From Streptomyces griseoviridis (GTDB lineage: Bacteria > Actinomycetota > Actinomycetes > Streptomycetales > Streptomycetaceae): a stretch of 64,000 bases of DNA. Below the pieces are notes generated by a model. That model was not told the origin of the DNA. It saw nothing but the letters and a program-made list of their open reading frames with translations, and ran no database searches. Both the position numbers and the translations under genes were made by a program. Location: contig BMSM01000008.1 of the NCBI GenBank assembly GCA_014649155.1, positions 124,001 through 188,000 on the forward strand, given 5' to 3'. Positions 1-7,734 of the stretch are shown here, piece after piece (the stretch's first letter is position 1; each line of letters opens with the position of its first letter).

Positions 1-446
1 AGCAGCGCGGTGCGGAAGGCGACCTCGGCCGCGACGGCCTGCCCCAGGCCGGGCACCCACCAGACGGCCGCCTCGAACATCATCTCCGCGAGCAGCTCGA
101 TGACCTGGGCCAGGATCATCCACTTGTAGTACTCGGCCTGGTTGGCGGAGCTGCGGGCGATGTCCGCCATGTGCTGCGCCTGCTTGGCGGCGGCACCGAG
201 GAAGGAGTCGTCACCGCCGGCCAGTACGTCGGCCAGGGCGACGAACGCCTCGGCGGACTCCCCGGCGAACGAGCCGGCCACCGCCCGCCCGACCTCCACC
301 AGCGCCTTGTCGATCTCGCCGAACACCGCGGCCAGACCGTCGTAGTCGTCGGCGACCGCGCGGAGCCGGTCCTCGTCGATGGACGGCCACTTCATGCCGC
401 TGAGGGCCTCCATCAGACCCTGGGCGGCGGGAGACGGGGTCAGCAC
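1..446 (-). CDS. WXG100-like domain T7SS protein, N-terminal part (cut by window edge)
   Basis: Only the N-terminal ~148 codons are inside the window. The frame stays open to base 1, so the C-terminus is unknown. Reading begins at a GTG at 446 (VLTPSPAAQGLMEALSG...). The visible part is alpha-helical: an acidic 'WPSIDEDRLRAVADDY' segment, then a helical hairpin with 'AVAGSFAGESAEAF', then a hydrophobic stretch near residues 105-140 ('MILAQVIELLAEMMFEAA'). This layout matches the WXG100-like N-terminal domain that carries large polymorphic toxins and effectors to type VII secretion in actinobacteria. It sits just downstream of a small helical protein (gap of about 34 bases) at the end of the Esx-type operon, where effectors are often found. 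The effector identity is inference; the WXG100-like fold is moderately supported. Confidence 0.65.
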   Translation of the reverse strand, partial: MLTPSPAAQGLMEALSGMKWPSIDEDRLRAVADDYDGLAAVFGEIDKALVEVGRAVAGSFAGESAEAFVALADVLAGGDDSFLGAAAKQAQHMADIARSSANQAEYYKWMILAQVIELLAEMMFEAAVWWVPGLGQAVAAEVAFRTAL

Positions 447-480
447 GGGCGTCCCCGCGTCACCCGGAGTGCGGTGACGG

Positions 481-810
481 TCACTCGCCGCCGCTCTTCC
501 ACGAGTCGGCCAGCTCCATCGCCTCTTCCTCGGCCCGGGTGAGCAGCGCGGTCACGTCCCCGCCCGCGGTGCCGGTGCGCTGCACCAGGTCGGCGAGGAG
601 GGTGAGCAACTGGGTGAGTTCCTTCATGCCGGGGTCGATCACGGCGAAGTACTGCTTGCCCACCTCGTCCTTCCCGCGCCCGCCGGCCTCCGCGTTGGTC
701 CGGTTGATCTTCGTCACGAGGTCGTTGGCCCGGTCGATCAGGTCGCTGTTCAGCCCGTACGTCTGGAACAGCGCCCGGAGGCGGTCGGTGGTGACGAGTT
801 CCTCAGCCAC
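481..810 (-). CDS. WXG100-like T7SS-associated helical protein
   Basis: A 109-residue protein starting at a GTG at 810 (MAEELVTTDRLRALF). Its start overlaps the end of the upstream YbaB-like gene by 8 bases, so the pair is translationally coupled. It is predicted to be almost entirely helical and hydrophilic, with Leu heptads around residues 60-80 ('MKELTQLLTLLADLVQR') and a Trp close to the C-terminus ('LADSWKSG'). There is no signal peptide or membrane segment. Size and position resemble WXG100-type substrates or chaperone partners, but the Trp is C-terminal and no true WXG turn is visible. It is probably a partner of the larger WXG100-like protein encoded immediately downstream. The specific function is unknown. 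Confidence 0.75.
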   Translation of the reverse strand: MAEELVTTDRLRALFQTYGLNSDLIDRANDLVTKINRTNAEAGGRGKDEVGKQYFAVIDPGMKELTQLLTLLADLVQRTGTAGGDVTALLTRAEEEAMELADSWKSGGE

Positions 811-1243
811 GGCGGTCGTGCTCCCGGTCCTGGCCGGCCGCGTCGGCGGGGGGCCACAGGTCCCGCAGCGGCCGCAGCATCTCCTCGACGTCGGAACCGC
901 CGGTCATCGACCGGCGCAGCCCGGTGCCGGTCTCCCGCAGCGGCGCGAAGACGGCACGGGACTTCTCCCCGGCCTCCTCCAGCGCCTTGGTGAGGGTCTC
1001 GACCAGGGCCCGGCCCAGCTCGGCGGGGGCCATCTCGCGGTACGCCTCGGTGTGGAAGCGGACCTCCTTGACGATCCCGCCGGCGCCGGCGACGACCGTG
1101 AGCATCCGGTCCTTGGACCGTACGGAGACGGTGGTGGCCGCCGCCTCCCGCTGGGCCGCGGCCAGCCGGTCCCGGTAGTCGGCGAGCCGGCCCATGGCGG
1201 CCTCCAGTTGCTGCTGGAGGGAGTGGTCGGGGGTGGGTTCCAT
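803..1243 (-). CDS. YbaB/EbfC family protein of the T7SS operon
   Basis: A 146-residue protein starting at ATG 1243, which overlaps the stop of the upstream gene in an ATGA arrangement. The N-terminal half is a coiled coil ('LQQQLEAAMGRLADYRDRL'). Beta-strand-like segments follow ('MLTVVAGAGGIVKEVRF') and then a second long helix, the layout of the YbaB/EbfC nucleoid-associated family. Family members usually have about 100-115 residues; here the C-terminus adds about 35 charged residues. YbaB-like proteins recur in actinobacterial ESX loci, where they may help assemble or chaperone helical substrates rather than bind DNA. That role is inference. The gene lies between the AAWKG-like protein and small helical proteins, all in the same orientation. 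Confidence 0.8.
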   Translation of the reverse strand: MEPTPDHSLQQQLEAAMGRLADYRDRLAAAQREAAATTVSVRSKDRMLTVVAGAGGIVKEVRFHTEAYREMAPAELGRALVETLTKALEEAGEKSRAVFAPLRETGTGLRRSMTGGSDVEEMLRPLRDLWPPADAAGQDREHDRRG

Positions 1244-3027
1244 CAGCCGATCACTCCTGTTCCCTTGACCTGGGTGGTGCCCCAGGTCTCCTCGTCCTCG
1301 TCCAGCCAGGTGCGGCGGTCGCGGTCCCGGCCACCGGGCGCTCCGCCCGCGCCCATGCCGGTGCCCGGCGGCATGGCGGTAGGGCCGTTGGTACTGGTGG
1401 TGGCGGTGCGGCCGGTGACGGGCGTCTCCTTCGGCGCGGTCCCCGGGATCGCGGTGAGCCCCTCGGTGGAGGTGGTGGCAGCCTTGAGCTGGGCGGCCGT
1501 GGCGCCGGGCAGGCGGGTGGCACCGGTGATACCAGCCCCCTTCGCGGCGGCCGGGGCGAGCGCCTCCCCGAGCGCCCCGGACGAGGCGCGGGCGTTCTTC
1601 AGGGCCCGTTGGTAGGCGGCCTCCTGGGCCGCTTCCTGGGCGGCGAGCGCGGCGGTGGCGGAGTTCCGCCTGACCCCGGGGACGAGGGCGGAGCCGAGGG
1701 AGGACCCGGACGGCAGCCGTACGACGTTGCCCTTGCCGTCGGTGAGCAGGCCCCCGCCGGGCTTGGTGACGGTGCCGCCGGGGTTGATGACCGAACCGGC
1801 AGGCACGGTGACCGGGTTGCCCTCGGAGTCGGTGAGGGTCCCGCCCCCCGGGGCGACGATCTCCTGGGTGCCGTCGGCGGGAAGCTTGACGCCGTTGCCC
1901 AGGTCGGTGGAGCCGGTGCCCGGCGGCGAGGAGGTGCCGTCCCCGGTGCCCGCGCCCGTCCCCTCGTAGGCGCCCAGCGTGCCGACGTCGGGCGCGGAGT
2001 CCCCGGACCCCGTCTCCGGAGTGGTCGACGGCGGATCGTCGGTGGTGATGTCGTCGGTGACGGTGTCGTCGGAGGTGGTGTCGTCGGACCCCGGATCGTT
2101 GGCGGACGGCTCCTGGTACGGCGTCCGGTACCGGGGGGCGATGAGCGAGGCCGGGATGGCCTGCACGGCCTGCTGGTAGCTGGCGCCCAGGCTGCGGACG
2201 TGGGTGACCGCGGCGGTGTCCAGCTCCGTCAGGCCCTGCGTCCAACGGGTCTTGGCGAGGGCCTCCACCTGCTTCATGGTCGCCTCGTCCGCCGCGTTGC
2301 CGTAGCCCTTGAAGGTCAGGCTGGTGACATCGGCGTTGGAGCCGTACCCCAGCGAGTAGTTGGTGGTCACCTCCTGCCAGACCTCGTTCAGGACGTTGTA
2401 CGGCACCGCCACGGGCTTGGGGCGCCACGCCTCGTACGCGGAGGCGAGGTCCCAGGAGCGCAGCCGGGCCGCGGCGCCGGCGGCGCGGATCAGGGCGACG
2501 GGGTCGCCCTGGGCGAGCACTTGGTGGCGCAGGTTCTCCAGCTGGCCGGCGATGGCGGTGAGGGCGGCCTTGAAAGCGCCGGCGGCGCTGCCCTGGGCGG
2601 GCGAGTCGTCCTCGTCGATCTGGTTGCCCCAGGTGATGAGGCGGTCGTGCTGGGCCGTGAGCAGGGCCAGCACCCGCTCGAGGGAGTCGGCGGCGGTGTC
2701 GAAACTTCCGTACTTCACCGCTGTGTTGCCGGTCGGCGTGGATGCCACCGGGCCGAGGATGTTCCAGGTCTGCCGCCAGAAGGCGCCCAGCGGAGACTCC
2801 TCCGCCCACATCTCGTGCGCCAGGTTGACGCCCACGCTGATCAGCGTGCCGTCGGGCATCTGGTAGTTGGCGGTGAGGTCGTAGTCCTTGCCCTGGACGA
2901 GCTGGCGGTTGCTGCGCAGGATGACGCGCGGTGCCCCCAGCCAGGTCATGCCGGTGACGTCCTCGCGGGTGACGACCTTGTCGGCCGTGAAGCCCTCCAG
3001 GGCCTCCTCCCACCTGCCGGCACCCAT
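1243..3027 (-). CDS. T7SS-locus protein, probably AAWKG family, with beta-repeat tail
   Basis: A 594-residue protein starting at ATG 3027. Residues 1-300 are soluble and mixed alpha/beta and include 'AAGAFKAAL', resembling the signature that names the AAWKG proteins of Streptomyces T7SS clusters. Residues ~315-335 are an Asp/Thr-rich linker (DDTTSDDTVTDD). Residues ~370-450 hold imperfect ~24-29-residue repeats built on 'L-x-D-x-x-G-N-x-V-x-x-P-x-G-S', which look like a small beta-solenoid. The remainder is Ala/Gly/Thr-rich and ends in acidic 'WLDEDEETWG'. No signal peptide is seen, so any secretion would use the type VII route. The gene overlaps the downstream YbaB-like gene by one base. The family name is moderately certain and the biochemical role unknown. 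Confidence 0.75.
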   Translation of the reverse strand: MGAGRWEEALEGFTADKVVTREDVTGMTWLGAPRVILRSNRQLVQGKDYDLTANYQMPDGTLISVGVNLAHEMWAEESPLGAFWRQTWNILGPVASTPTGNTAVKYGSFDTAADSLERVLALLTAQHDRLITWGNQIDEDDSPAQGSAAGAFKAALTAIAGQLENLRHQVLAQGDPVALIRAAGAAARLRSWDLASAYEAWRPKPVAVPYNVLNEVWQEVTTNYSLGYGSNADVTSLTFKGYGNAADEATMKQVEALAKTRWTQGLTELDTAAVTHVRSLGASYQQAVQAIPASLIAPRYRTPYQEPSANDPGSDDTTSDDTVTDDITTDDPPSTTPETGSGDSAPDVGTLGAYEGTGAGTGDGTSSPPGTGSTDLGNGVKLPADGTQEIVAPGGGTLTDSEGNPVTVPAGSVINPGGTVTKPGGGLLTDGKGNVVRLPSGSSLGSALVPGVRRNSATAALAAQEAAQEAAYQRALKNARASSGALGEALAPAAAKGAGITGATRLPGATAAQLKAATTSTEGLTAIPGTAPKETPVTGRTATTSTNGPTAMPPGTGMGAGGAPGGRDRDRRTWLDEDEETWGTTQVKGTGVIG

Positions 3028-3091
3028 ACCGTTTCGCCGCCTCTCTCGTGCCCCGCCGGGACCGTCCCCCGGCCACCGCGCCCCGGCGCGG

Positions 3092-3511
3092 TCAGGTGGT
3101 CGTCGTGCTCCTGTAACCGAGTCCGCCGAGCCCGTCGGAGAGGACCGCGGCCATCTCGCCCGCCGTCAGCTCCGCGTCCTCCTCGCCCTTGCGGAGGATC
3201 TGGTCGACCTCCAGCAGGGTCACCCCCAGGGTGTCGAGGCCCGTGCTCAGGGCGTTCAGTTGGCCGATGAGCGACGCGGAGAACGACTTGAACCGGGCGT
3301 GCAGCTCGTCTGCGTTGTCGATGCGCCCCTTGTCACTGGCCGCGCACAGCCCCGGATAGGTGCCCGCGTCCTCCGACATGACGGACAGCGTGGTCTGCGG
3401 GTCGCCGTTGCGCAGCGTCCTGGAGATGTCGGTGACGTAGGTGTGCGCGGGGCCGCTCAGCCAGCCCTCGGTCACCTTGATGGTGCCGGTGCCGCCGTCC
3501 TCGGATGCCAT
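3092..3511 (-). CDS. Small T7SS-associated protein of unknown function
   Basis: A 139-residue protein. ATG 3511 (MASEDGGTGTIKVTEGW) is preferred because the longer frame upstream is Arg/Pro-rich shadow sequence and overlaps the esx-like gene. The first half is polar ('IKVTEGWLSGPAHTYVTDI'). The second half is helical with repeated Leu ('FKSFSASLIGQLNALSTGLDTLGVTLLEVDQIL'), typical of proteins that pack on WXG100 substrates. There is no signal peptide. It lies 11 bases downstream of the 94-residue Esx-like gene and about 65 bases upstream of the AAWKG-like gene, so it belongs to the same transcription unit. I do not recognise a named family. Confidence 0.75.
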   Translation of the reverse strand: MASEDGGTGTIKVTEGWLSGPAHTYVTDISRTLRNGDPQTTLSVMSEDAGTYPGLCAASDKGRIDNADELHARFKSFSASLIGQLNALSTGLDTLGVTLLEVDQILRKGEEDAELTAGEMAAVLSDGLGGLGYRSTTTT

Positions 3512-3522
3512 GGCCGCCGTCC

Positions 3523-3807
3523 TCAGAAGGCGTTCGCGCCGGTGTGGTCGGCGCGGATCTGCTGGTCGACCATCTGCTCCAGGCTCGCCGCGCCCTGCCC
3601 GAAGGCGTTGTTCATCTGCTGGATGGCGGTCTGGGCGCGGGACTGGAAGTCCTTCCACGCCTCGGCGGTGGCACCCTCGAAGGACCGGGCCGCGGGGGTG
3701 ATGCCGGTCAGCATGTTCTCCAGCGCGTTCACCATGACGGTGTTGGCCTGGACCATGTCCTCGATGGCCTGGTTGGCCTGGTTGATGACGAGCGTGACGT
3801 CCGACAT
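3523..3807 (-). CDS. WXG100/ESAT-6-like T7SS substrate
   Basis: A 94-residue protein, the usual WXG100 length, starting at ATG 3807. It is predicted to be a helical hairpin: helix 1 about residues 3-40, a turn around 'SFEGATAEAWKDFQSR', and helix 2 to about residue 80. The central Trp is followed by Lys-Asp instead of x-Gly, so the canonical WXG is not strictly present, as is common in Streptomyces. With the next upstream gene it forms the expected pair of small helical substrates that dimerise and leave the cell through EccC. The 133-base gap to its partner contains a run of GGTGGA-like repeats. Confidence 0.85.
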   Translation of the reverse strand: MSDVTLVINQANQAIEDMVQANTVMVNALENMLTGITPAARSFEGATAEAWKDFQSRAQTAIQQMNNAFGQGAASLEQMVDQQIRADHTGANAF

Positions 3808-3940
3808 CTGCTGCTCCTGGGTGACGGCGACGCGGCTCCGGGCGGTGCGGGGCGCGCGGGTGGGTGGAGGGTCCGGTGGAGGTGGAGGTGGAGGTACGGG
3901 GCGGGCGCGCGAGGGGTGCGGTGCGCGCGGCGCCGCACCG

Positions 3941-4285
3941 TCAGGTCAGGGCCTGGTAGAAGCTGTCGCCGGTGTTGGCCCAGGCGCCGGCGTACTCGGC
4001 GGCGCTCATCTCGCCGGTGTTCTGGATCTGGTCGGCGTCGGTCAGGGCCTGGTGCAGGTGGTCCACGGCCTGCTTGATGTTCGTGTAGGCCTGCATCCAC
4101 TCCTGGAGCTTCGAGCTGAAGATCGAGGACGAGGCGGCGACGTAGGACAGGCGGACGTCGTCGTGGATCTGCTGGACGGTGTTGCCCGCCTTCACCATCT
4201 CGGCGATCTGCGTCTCCAGGGCGGCGCGCGCGGTGTCGATGTCCTGTTGCGCGCGGTTGTAGACGGAACCTGTGGGGGTGGCCAT
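3941..4285 (-). CDS. WXG100-like T7SS substrate, first gene of the esx operon
   Basis: A 114-residue protein. ATG 4285 is chosen because AGAGGAA lies just upstream at good spacing; the longer frame to 4489 is Arg-rich non-coding sequence. It is helical: helix 1 residues ~7-50 ('YNRAQQDIDTARAALETQI'), a turn with 'SKLQEWMQAY', then helix 2 ('IKQAVDHLHQALTDADQIQNT'). The C-terminus has 'YAGAWANTGDSFYQAL', similar to the post-hairpin tails (YxxxD/E type) that direct WXG100 heterodimers to the EccC ATPase, although no exact YxxxD/E is present. It is probably the dimer partner of the 94-residue protein and the first gene of the minus-strand operon running to the left edge. Confidence 0.85.
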   Translation of the reverse strand: MATPTGSVYNRAQQDIDTARAALETQIAEMVKAGNTVQQIHDDVRLSYVAASSSIFSSKLQEWMQAYTNIKQAVDHLHQALTDADQIQNTGEMSAAEYAGAWANTGDSFYQALT

Positions 4286-4521
4286 GGTGTTCCTCTTTCG
4301 CTGGCTCCGGGGCGCGGAGCGGACGACGGCGACGGAGCGGCGCGGCGCCGGGCGGTGCGGGAGGGAACGGGCGCCGCGGCCGGTCACGGCCTGTCTCGCG
4401 GACTCCCGTGCACCGCACCGGCCGGTCCCGGCAAGGGTGTTGGAAAGATCTCCGCCCGAAGATTGCCCTATGCGTCCGCTGTGGTGCAAGAACGATCCTG
4501 CTCAGCGAGGATGCGAGTGAC
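4286..4521. promoter_or_regulatory. Leader of the esx operon, with a BldD-box-like site at its edge
   Basis: These 236 bases between the first esx-like gene and eccB hold no gene and probably contain the minus-strand esx promoter. At 4516-4525 the sequence AGTGACTCAC resembles the AGTGA-TCAC half-site pair known for the developmental regulator BldD. It overlaps the last codons of eccB. The match is short and could be chance. No clear -35/-10 pair is visible. Confidence 0.3.
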
Positions 4522-6099
4522 TCACGTCACACACCTGGCGCGGGAGCCGTGCCCCGCGTTCACCGGAACTCTCTCCCCGGTCTTCCCTGTGGCGCCCGAA
4601 CTGCCCGTCCCGGAACCGGAGTCGGGCGTGGCCCGCCCGCCCGGCCCGCCGGGCGCGGAGGCCGCCGGGACCAGACCGCGGGCCGAGAGGGCGGCCGGAT
4701 CGAGCGAGGGCCCGGTGGGCAGCAGCGCGAGCAACCGCGCGGGCAGACCGACCGCGGCGGAGCTGTCATAGCCGAGCCGTTGCGCCGCGGCGCCGGAGGG
4801 CACCGGATACGCCACCCCGGTGTCCGTGACCAGGAAGAGCGCGCCACCGGTGCCGGCCGACGACAGCGCCCGCACCAGCACACCGCCGCCGGCGCGCACC
4901 GAGATCCGGTCCGCGGGCACACAGGCCGCAGTCACCCCGGGCTCGGCGTGCGGCGCCGCACCGGCGGCCCCGGTGGCGTCCGCCACCACCACGGTCGTGG
5001 TGACCGGCCGGTCACCACGACCCGGCGCGATCCGGGCGCAGACCCGCTGCCCGCCGGCGGCCACCGGCACCGCCCGGGGCGCGGTCGCCGGCAGCGCCTC
5101 CGGCAGCAGGGTGGCGGTGTCGTCGGCCAAGTGGGCGGCGAGATCCGCGCCGCCCACCTCCCGCACGGTCACCCGGCCGCCGCCGTAGGCCGACTCCTGG
5201 GTGCGCGGGTCACCGCGGAGCAGGCGGAACTCCAGCTCGGTGAGGGGAGCGAGGCCCTCCCGGGTGAGGACGTACTCGCGGCCCGCCGCGGTGTAGAGCC
5301 GGCCGACCCGGCTGCCGGCGCCGGCCAGGTCGGGGCCGGCCGAGCCGCGCCCGGCGAGATCGGGCGGGGCGATGTCCGGGCCGGCGCTGAACGCCCCGAG
5401 GAACGCGGCACCGACCTCGACCGGCCGTACCCCGTCCCAGCCGAGGGCGGAGTCGGCGCCGTGCGCGGTGTCCACCGCGTACCGCCGCCCCCGCCACAGC
5501 AGATGGACGCCGCCGTCCCCGGCCCCGGTGGTCACCAGCACGCCCCGGCCGGAGTCCAGGCCCGTCCCCGGGTCCGCGGTGCCGACGGCCACCGAGGTGA
5601 GCGCGGCCGTCCCTGGCGTGGTCCCGCCGGCGGTGCCGTGCACCGCGCACACCTGCCACGCGGCACCGGAGAGATTCTCGGTGGGCAGCCCGTCCGGGGC
5701 GCCGACGATGCCGAGGGTGGCGCCCCGGGGTGCGCCGGCCAGGGAGGCGGCCGCCACCTGCCGCACCGCCTGCCGGTCACCGGCCAGCAGCCGGGCCGAG
5801 GTCTGGTTGAGCACCGGGTGCAGGGTGCCGTTCAGATACAGGTAGCGGGCACCGGTGTCCCGGACCACCACCAGGGTGCCGTCCACCGCCCACCCGGTGG
5901 CGCCGCCGGGCGAGATGAGTCCCCAGATCAGGCAGACCGCCCCCGCCAGCGCGGTGACCAGCGCCCCCCAGGCCACCCCGCGCCGGGTGCGGGCGGTGGG
6001 CGGCGAGTCGGGCGAGTCGAGATCGGTGCGGTGCAGGCCGGCGGCGACCCGGCCCATCACGAACAGGTGCGCCTGTACCTGGTCCTTGCGTGACTGCAC
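4522..6099 (-). CDS. eccB: Type VII secretion protein EccB
   Basis: A 525-residue protein starting at GTG 6099, three bases after the eccD stop. It has the EccB layout. The N-terminus is cytoplasmic and begins with the family hallmark 'SRKDQVQAHLFVMGR'. One membrane segment is at residues ~42-62 ('AWGALVTALAGAVCLIWGL'). A large extracytoplasmic domain follows, built from repeated R-type modules around a central beta core, with Cys at ~150, 355 and 390 that could form disulfides. The C-terminal ~50 residues are Gly/Ser/Thr-rich. EccB is a core membrane component of the ESX channel. Co-transcription with eccD supports the call. Confidence 0.93.
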   Translation of the reverse strand: MQSRKDQVQAHLFVMGRVAAGLHRTDLDSPDSPPTARTRRGVAWGALVTALAGAVCLIWGLISPGGATGWAVDGTLVVVRDTGARYLYLNGTLHPVLNQTSARLLAGDRQAVRQVAAASLAGAPRGATLGIVGAPDGLPTENLSGAAWQVCAVHGTAGGTTPGTAALTSVAVGTADPGTGLDSGRGVLVTTGAGDGGVHLLWRGRRYAVDTAHGADSALGWDGVRPVEVGAAFLGAFSAGPDIAPPDLAGRGSAGPDLAGAGSRVGRLYTAAGREYVLTREGLAPLTELEFRLLRGDPRTQESAYGGGRVTVREVGGADLAAHLADDTATLLPEALPATAPRAVPVAAGGQRVCARIAPGRGDRPVTTTVVVADATGAAGAAPHAEPGVTAACVPADRISVRAGGGVLVRALSSAGTGGALFLVTDTGVAYPVPSGAAAQRLGYDSSAAVGLPARLLALLPTGPSLDPAALSARGLVPAASAPGGPGGRATPDSGSGTGSSGATGKTGERVPVNAGHGSRARCVT

Positions 6100-6102
6100 G
6101 GC

Positions 6103-7491
6103 TCACCCCCGGATCGCGCGGAGCTGGCCGAAGACTCCGGCGAGCAGCGCCGCGAGCGGCAGCAGGGACAGGGCGGCGAAGGTGTGCAGCAGGTCGGCGG
6201 CCCGGCCCCAGTACGGCACGAGCCGGCGGCCCGGGACCGTCCAGGAGGCGACCACCGCGACCGCGGCCAGCACCACGACACCGCCGACGACCAGCAGCCG
6301 GGCCGGCAGGTCGCCGCGCACGGCCGTGACACAGGCGGCCAGGGCCAGCGCGTACGCCCCCGGCAGCGCCATGGTGAGCCGGCCGCGCAGGCCGCCCAGG
6401 GTGCGCACGTGCAGCAGGAGCAGGACACCGAGCACACAGCCGAGGACGGGAGCGGTCGGGCCGTGCCGCTCCGGTGCGGTCAGCAGGACGGTGGCACAGG
6501 CCGCGGCGACCAGGCCGAGGGCGCCGTGCAGGGCGTTGAGGTACCCGTCGGCGCGCTCCGCGCGGACGCGGACCCGGGCCGCCGGGTAGGGATCGATGCC
6601 CTCCTGCAACTCGGCCGCGTTGGACGGCAGCGGCGGCAGCCGCAACCCGGCCAGCCGGAACGCGAGCCCCGGCACCAGGCCCCCCGCGAGCACGGTGGCC
6701 ACCGCCGTCCAGCCCGCCGTGTGCACCGGGTCCACGCCGGAGGTGACCAGCGCGCCCCAGACGGCCGTGAACACGGCGACCGTGCCGCCGGCGAGGAAGA
6801 GCGGGGCGTGGGTGCCGACCGCGCCGAGGGCGAGGACCGCCGCCCCGGCCGCCGCGGCGCCCGCCGCCAGCAGCCGCGGACCGAGCAGCGACTCCCCGGC
6901 CGACCCGGCCGGCACCAGCGCGCCGGCCAGTGCGAGGAACGGCACGGTGGCGGCGCCCAGGACCGCCCCGGCGGCCGCGTCGCCCACCGCCCGGGAGGCC
7001 GTGGCCGCGCCGCCGGTCAGCAGCACCGCCAGCAGCGCGGCGGCGGCCGCACGCCAGCCCGCCGCGCCGGGCAGCAGCAGCGCGAAGAGGGCGGCCGCGA
7101 GCGCGGTCAGGGTGAACCCGAGCAGCAGCCGGCGGCTCAGCTCGGGCCGCCAGCCGTCCCGGCGGTCGGCCAGCGTCTCCGCCATCCCGTCCACCACGTC
7201 GTCGAAGTCGACGGCCGGGAGAGCCTCATGACGTGCCCTCAGGTAGAGAGTGGTGCCGTCCGCGAGGCCCAGGGTCTCCGCGGTGCCGTTCTCGTCCAGG
7301 GGCGCGCCGCCCAGCCGCTGCAGGGTCCAGCCGCCGTGCTCCAGGCCGGCCTCACGCAGGTCACCGCCCGCGTACTCCACCAGGACGGGCAGGAGTTCGG
7401 CCAGGGGGACGTCCGTGGGGACGCCCAGTTCCACGACGCTGCCGGGTGCTCTGACGGCTATGCGGCACAATCCGGCGGTCTGATCGCTCAC
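6103..7491 (-). CDS. eccD: Type VII secretion integral membrane protein EccD
   Basis: A 462-residue protein. GTG 7491 (MSDQTAGLCRIAVRAP) is chosen because it begins the ubiquitin-like domain and is preceded by GAGG; the longer open frame upstream is Arg/Pro-rich. Residues ~10-90 form the ubiquitin-like cytosolic domain ('CRIAVRAPGSVVELGVPTD'...'LGLADGTTLYLRAR'). A short linker and about eleven membrane helices follow, the standard EccD topology that lines the ESX pore. The gene runs divergently from eccC across a 243-base gap and upstream of eccB with a 3-base gap, so eccD-eccB form an operon. Confidence 0.93.
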   Translation of the reverse strand: MSDQTAGLCRIAVRAPGSVVELGVPTDVPLAELLPVLVEYAGGDLREAGLEHGGWTLQRLGGAPLDENGTAETLGLADGTTLYLRARHEALPAVDFDDVVDGMAETLADRRDGWRPELSRRLLLGFTLTALAAALFALLLPGAAGWRAAAAALLAVLLTGGAATASRAVGDAAAGAVLGAATVPFLALAGALVPAGSAGESLLGPRLLAAGAAAAGAAVLALGAVGTHAPLFLAGGTVAVFTAVWGALVTSGVDPVHTAGWTAVATVLAGGLVPGLAFRLAGLRLPPLPSNAAELQEGIDPYPAARVRVRAERADGYLNALHGALGLVAAACATVLLTAPERHGPTAPVLGCVLGVLLLLHVRTLGGLRGRLTMALPGAYALALAACVTAVRGDLPARLLVVGGVVVLAAVAVVASWTVPGRRLVPYWGRAADLLHTFAALSLLPLAALLAGVFGQLRAIRG

Positions 7492-7734
7492 GATGCCTCG
7501 GTTCGGTTTCCCCGGACCGGGAACGGCACGCCGTTCCCGTCCGCTGGACTGTCGTTCGACTGGAGATCGGCTGCACATTATCGTGATCCACTGCCGGCTC
7601 CGACCGGGCCCCGGACGGCCCGGAGGTCTCCGCGTACGCGGTCCACGGTGCGGCCCCCGCCGAGGTGGGGACCTCACGCCCGGCCGGTTCCCGCACATCC
7701 ACCGCACCACGGTCTGCCCCGGGAGGGCGCGGAG
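7492..7734. promoter_or_regulatory. Divergent eccD/eccC intergenic region
   Basis: This 243-base region between the divergent eccD and eccC starts has lower local GC around 7560-7600 ('gcacattatcgtgatcc'), as expected for promoters facing both ways. I see no confident -35/-10 pair and no clear operator. Confidence 0.35.
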
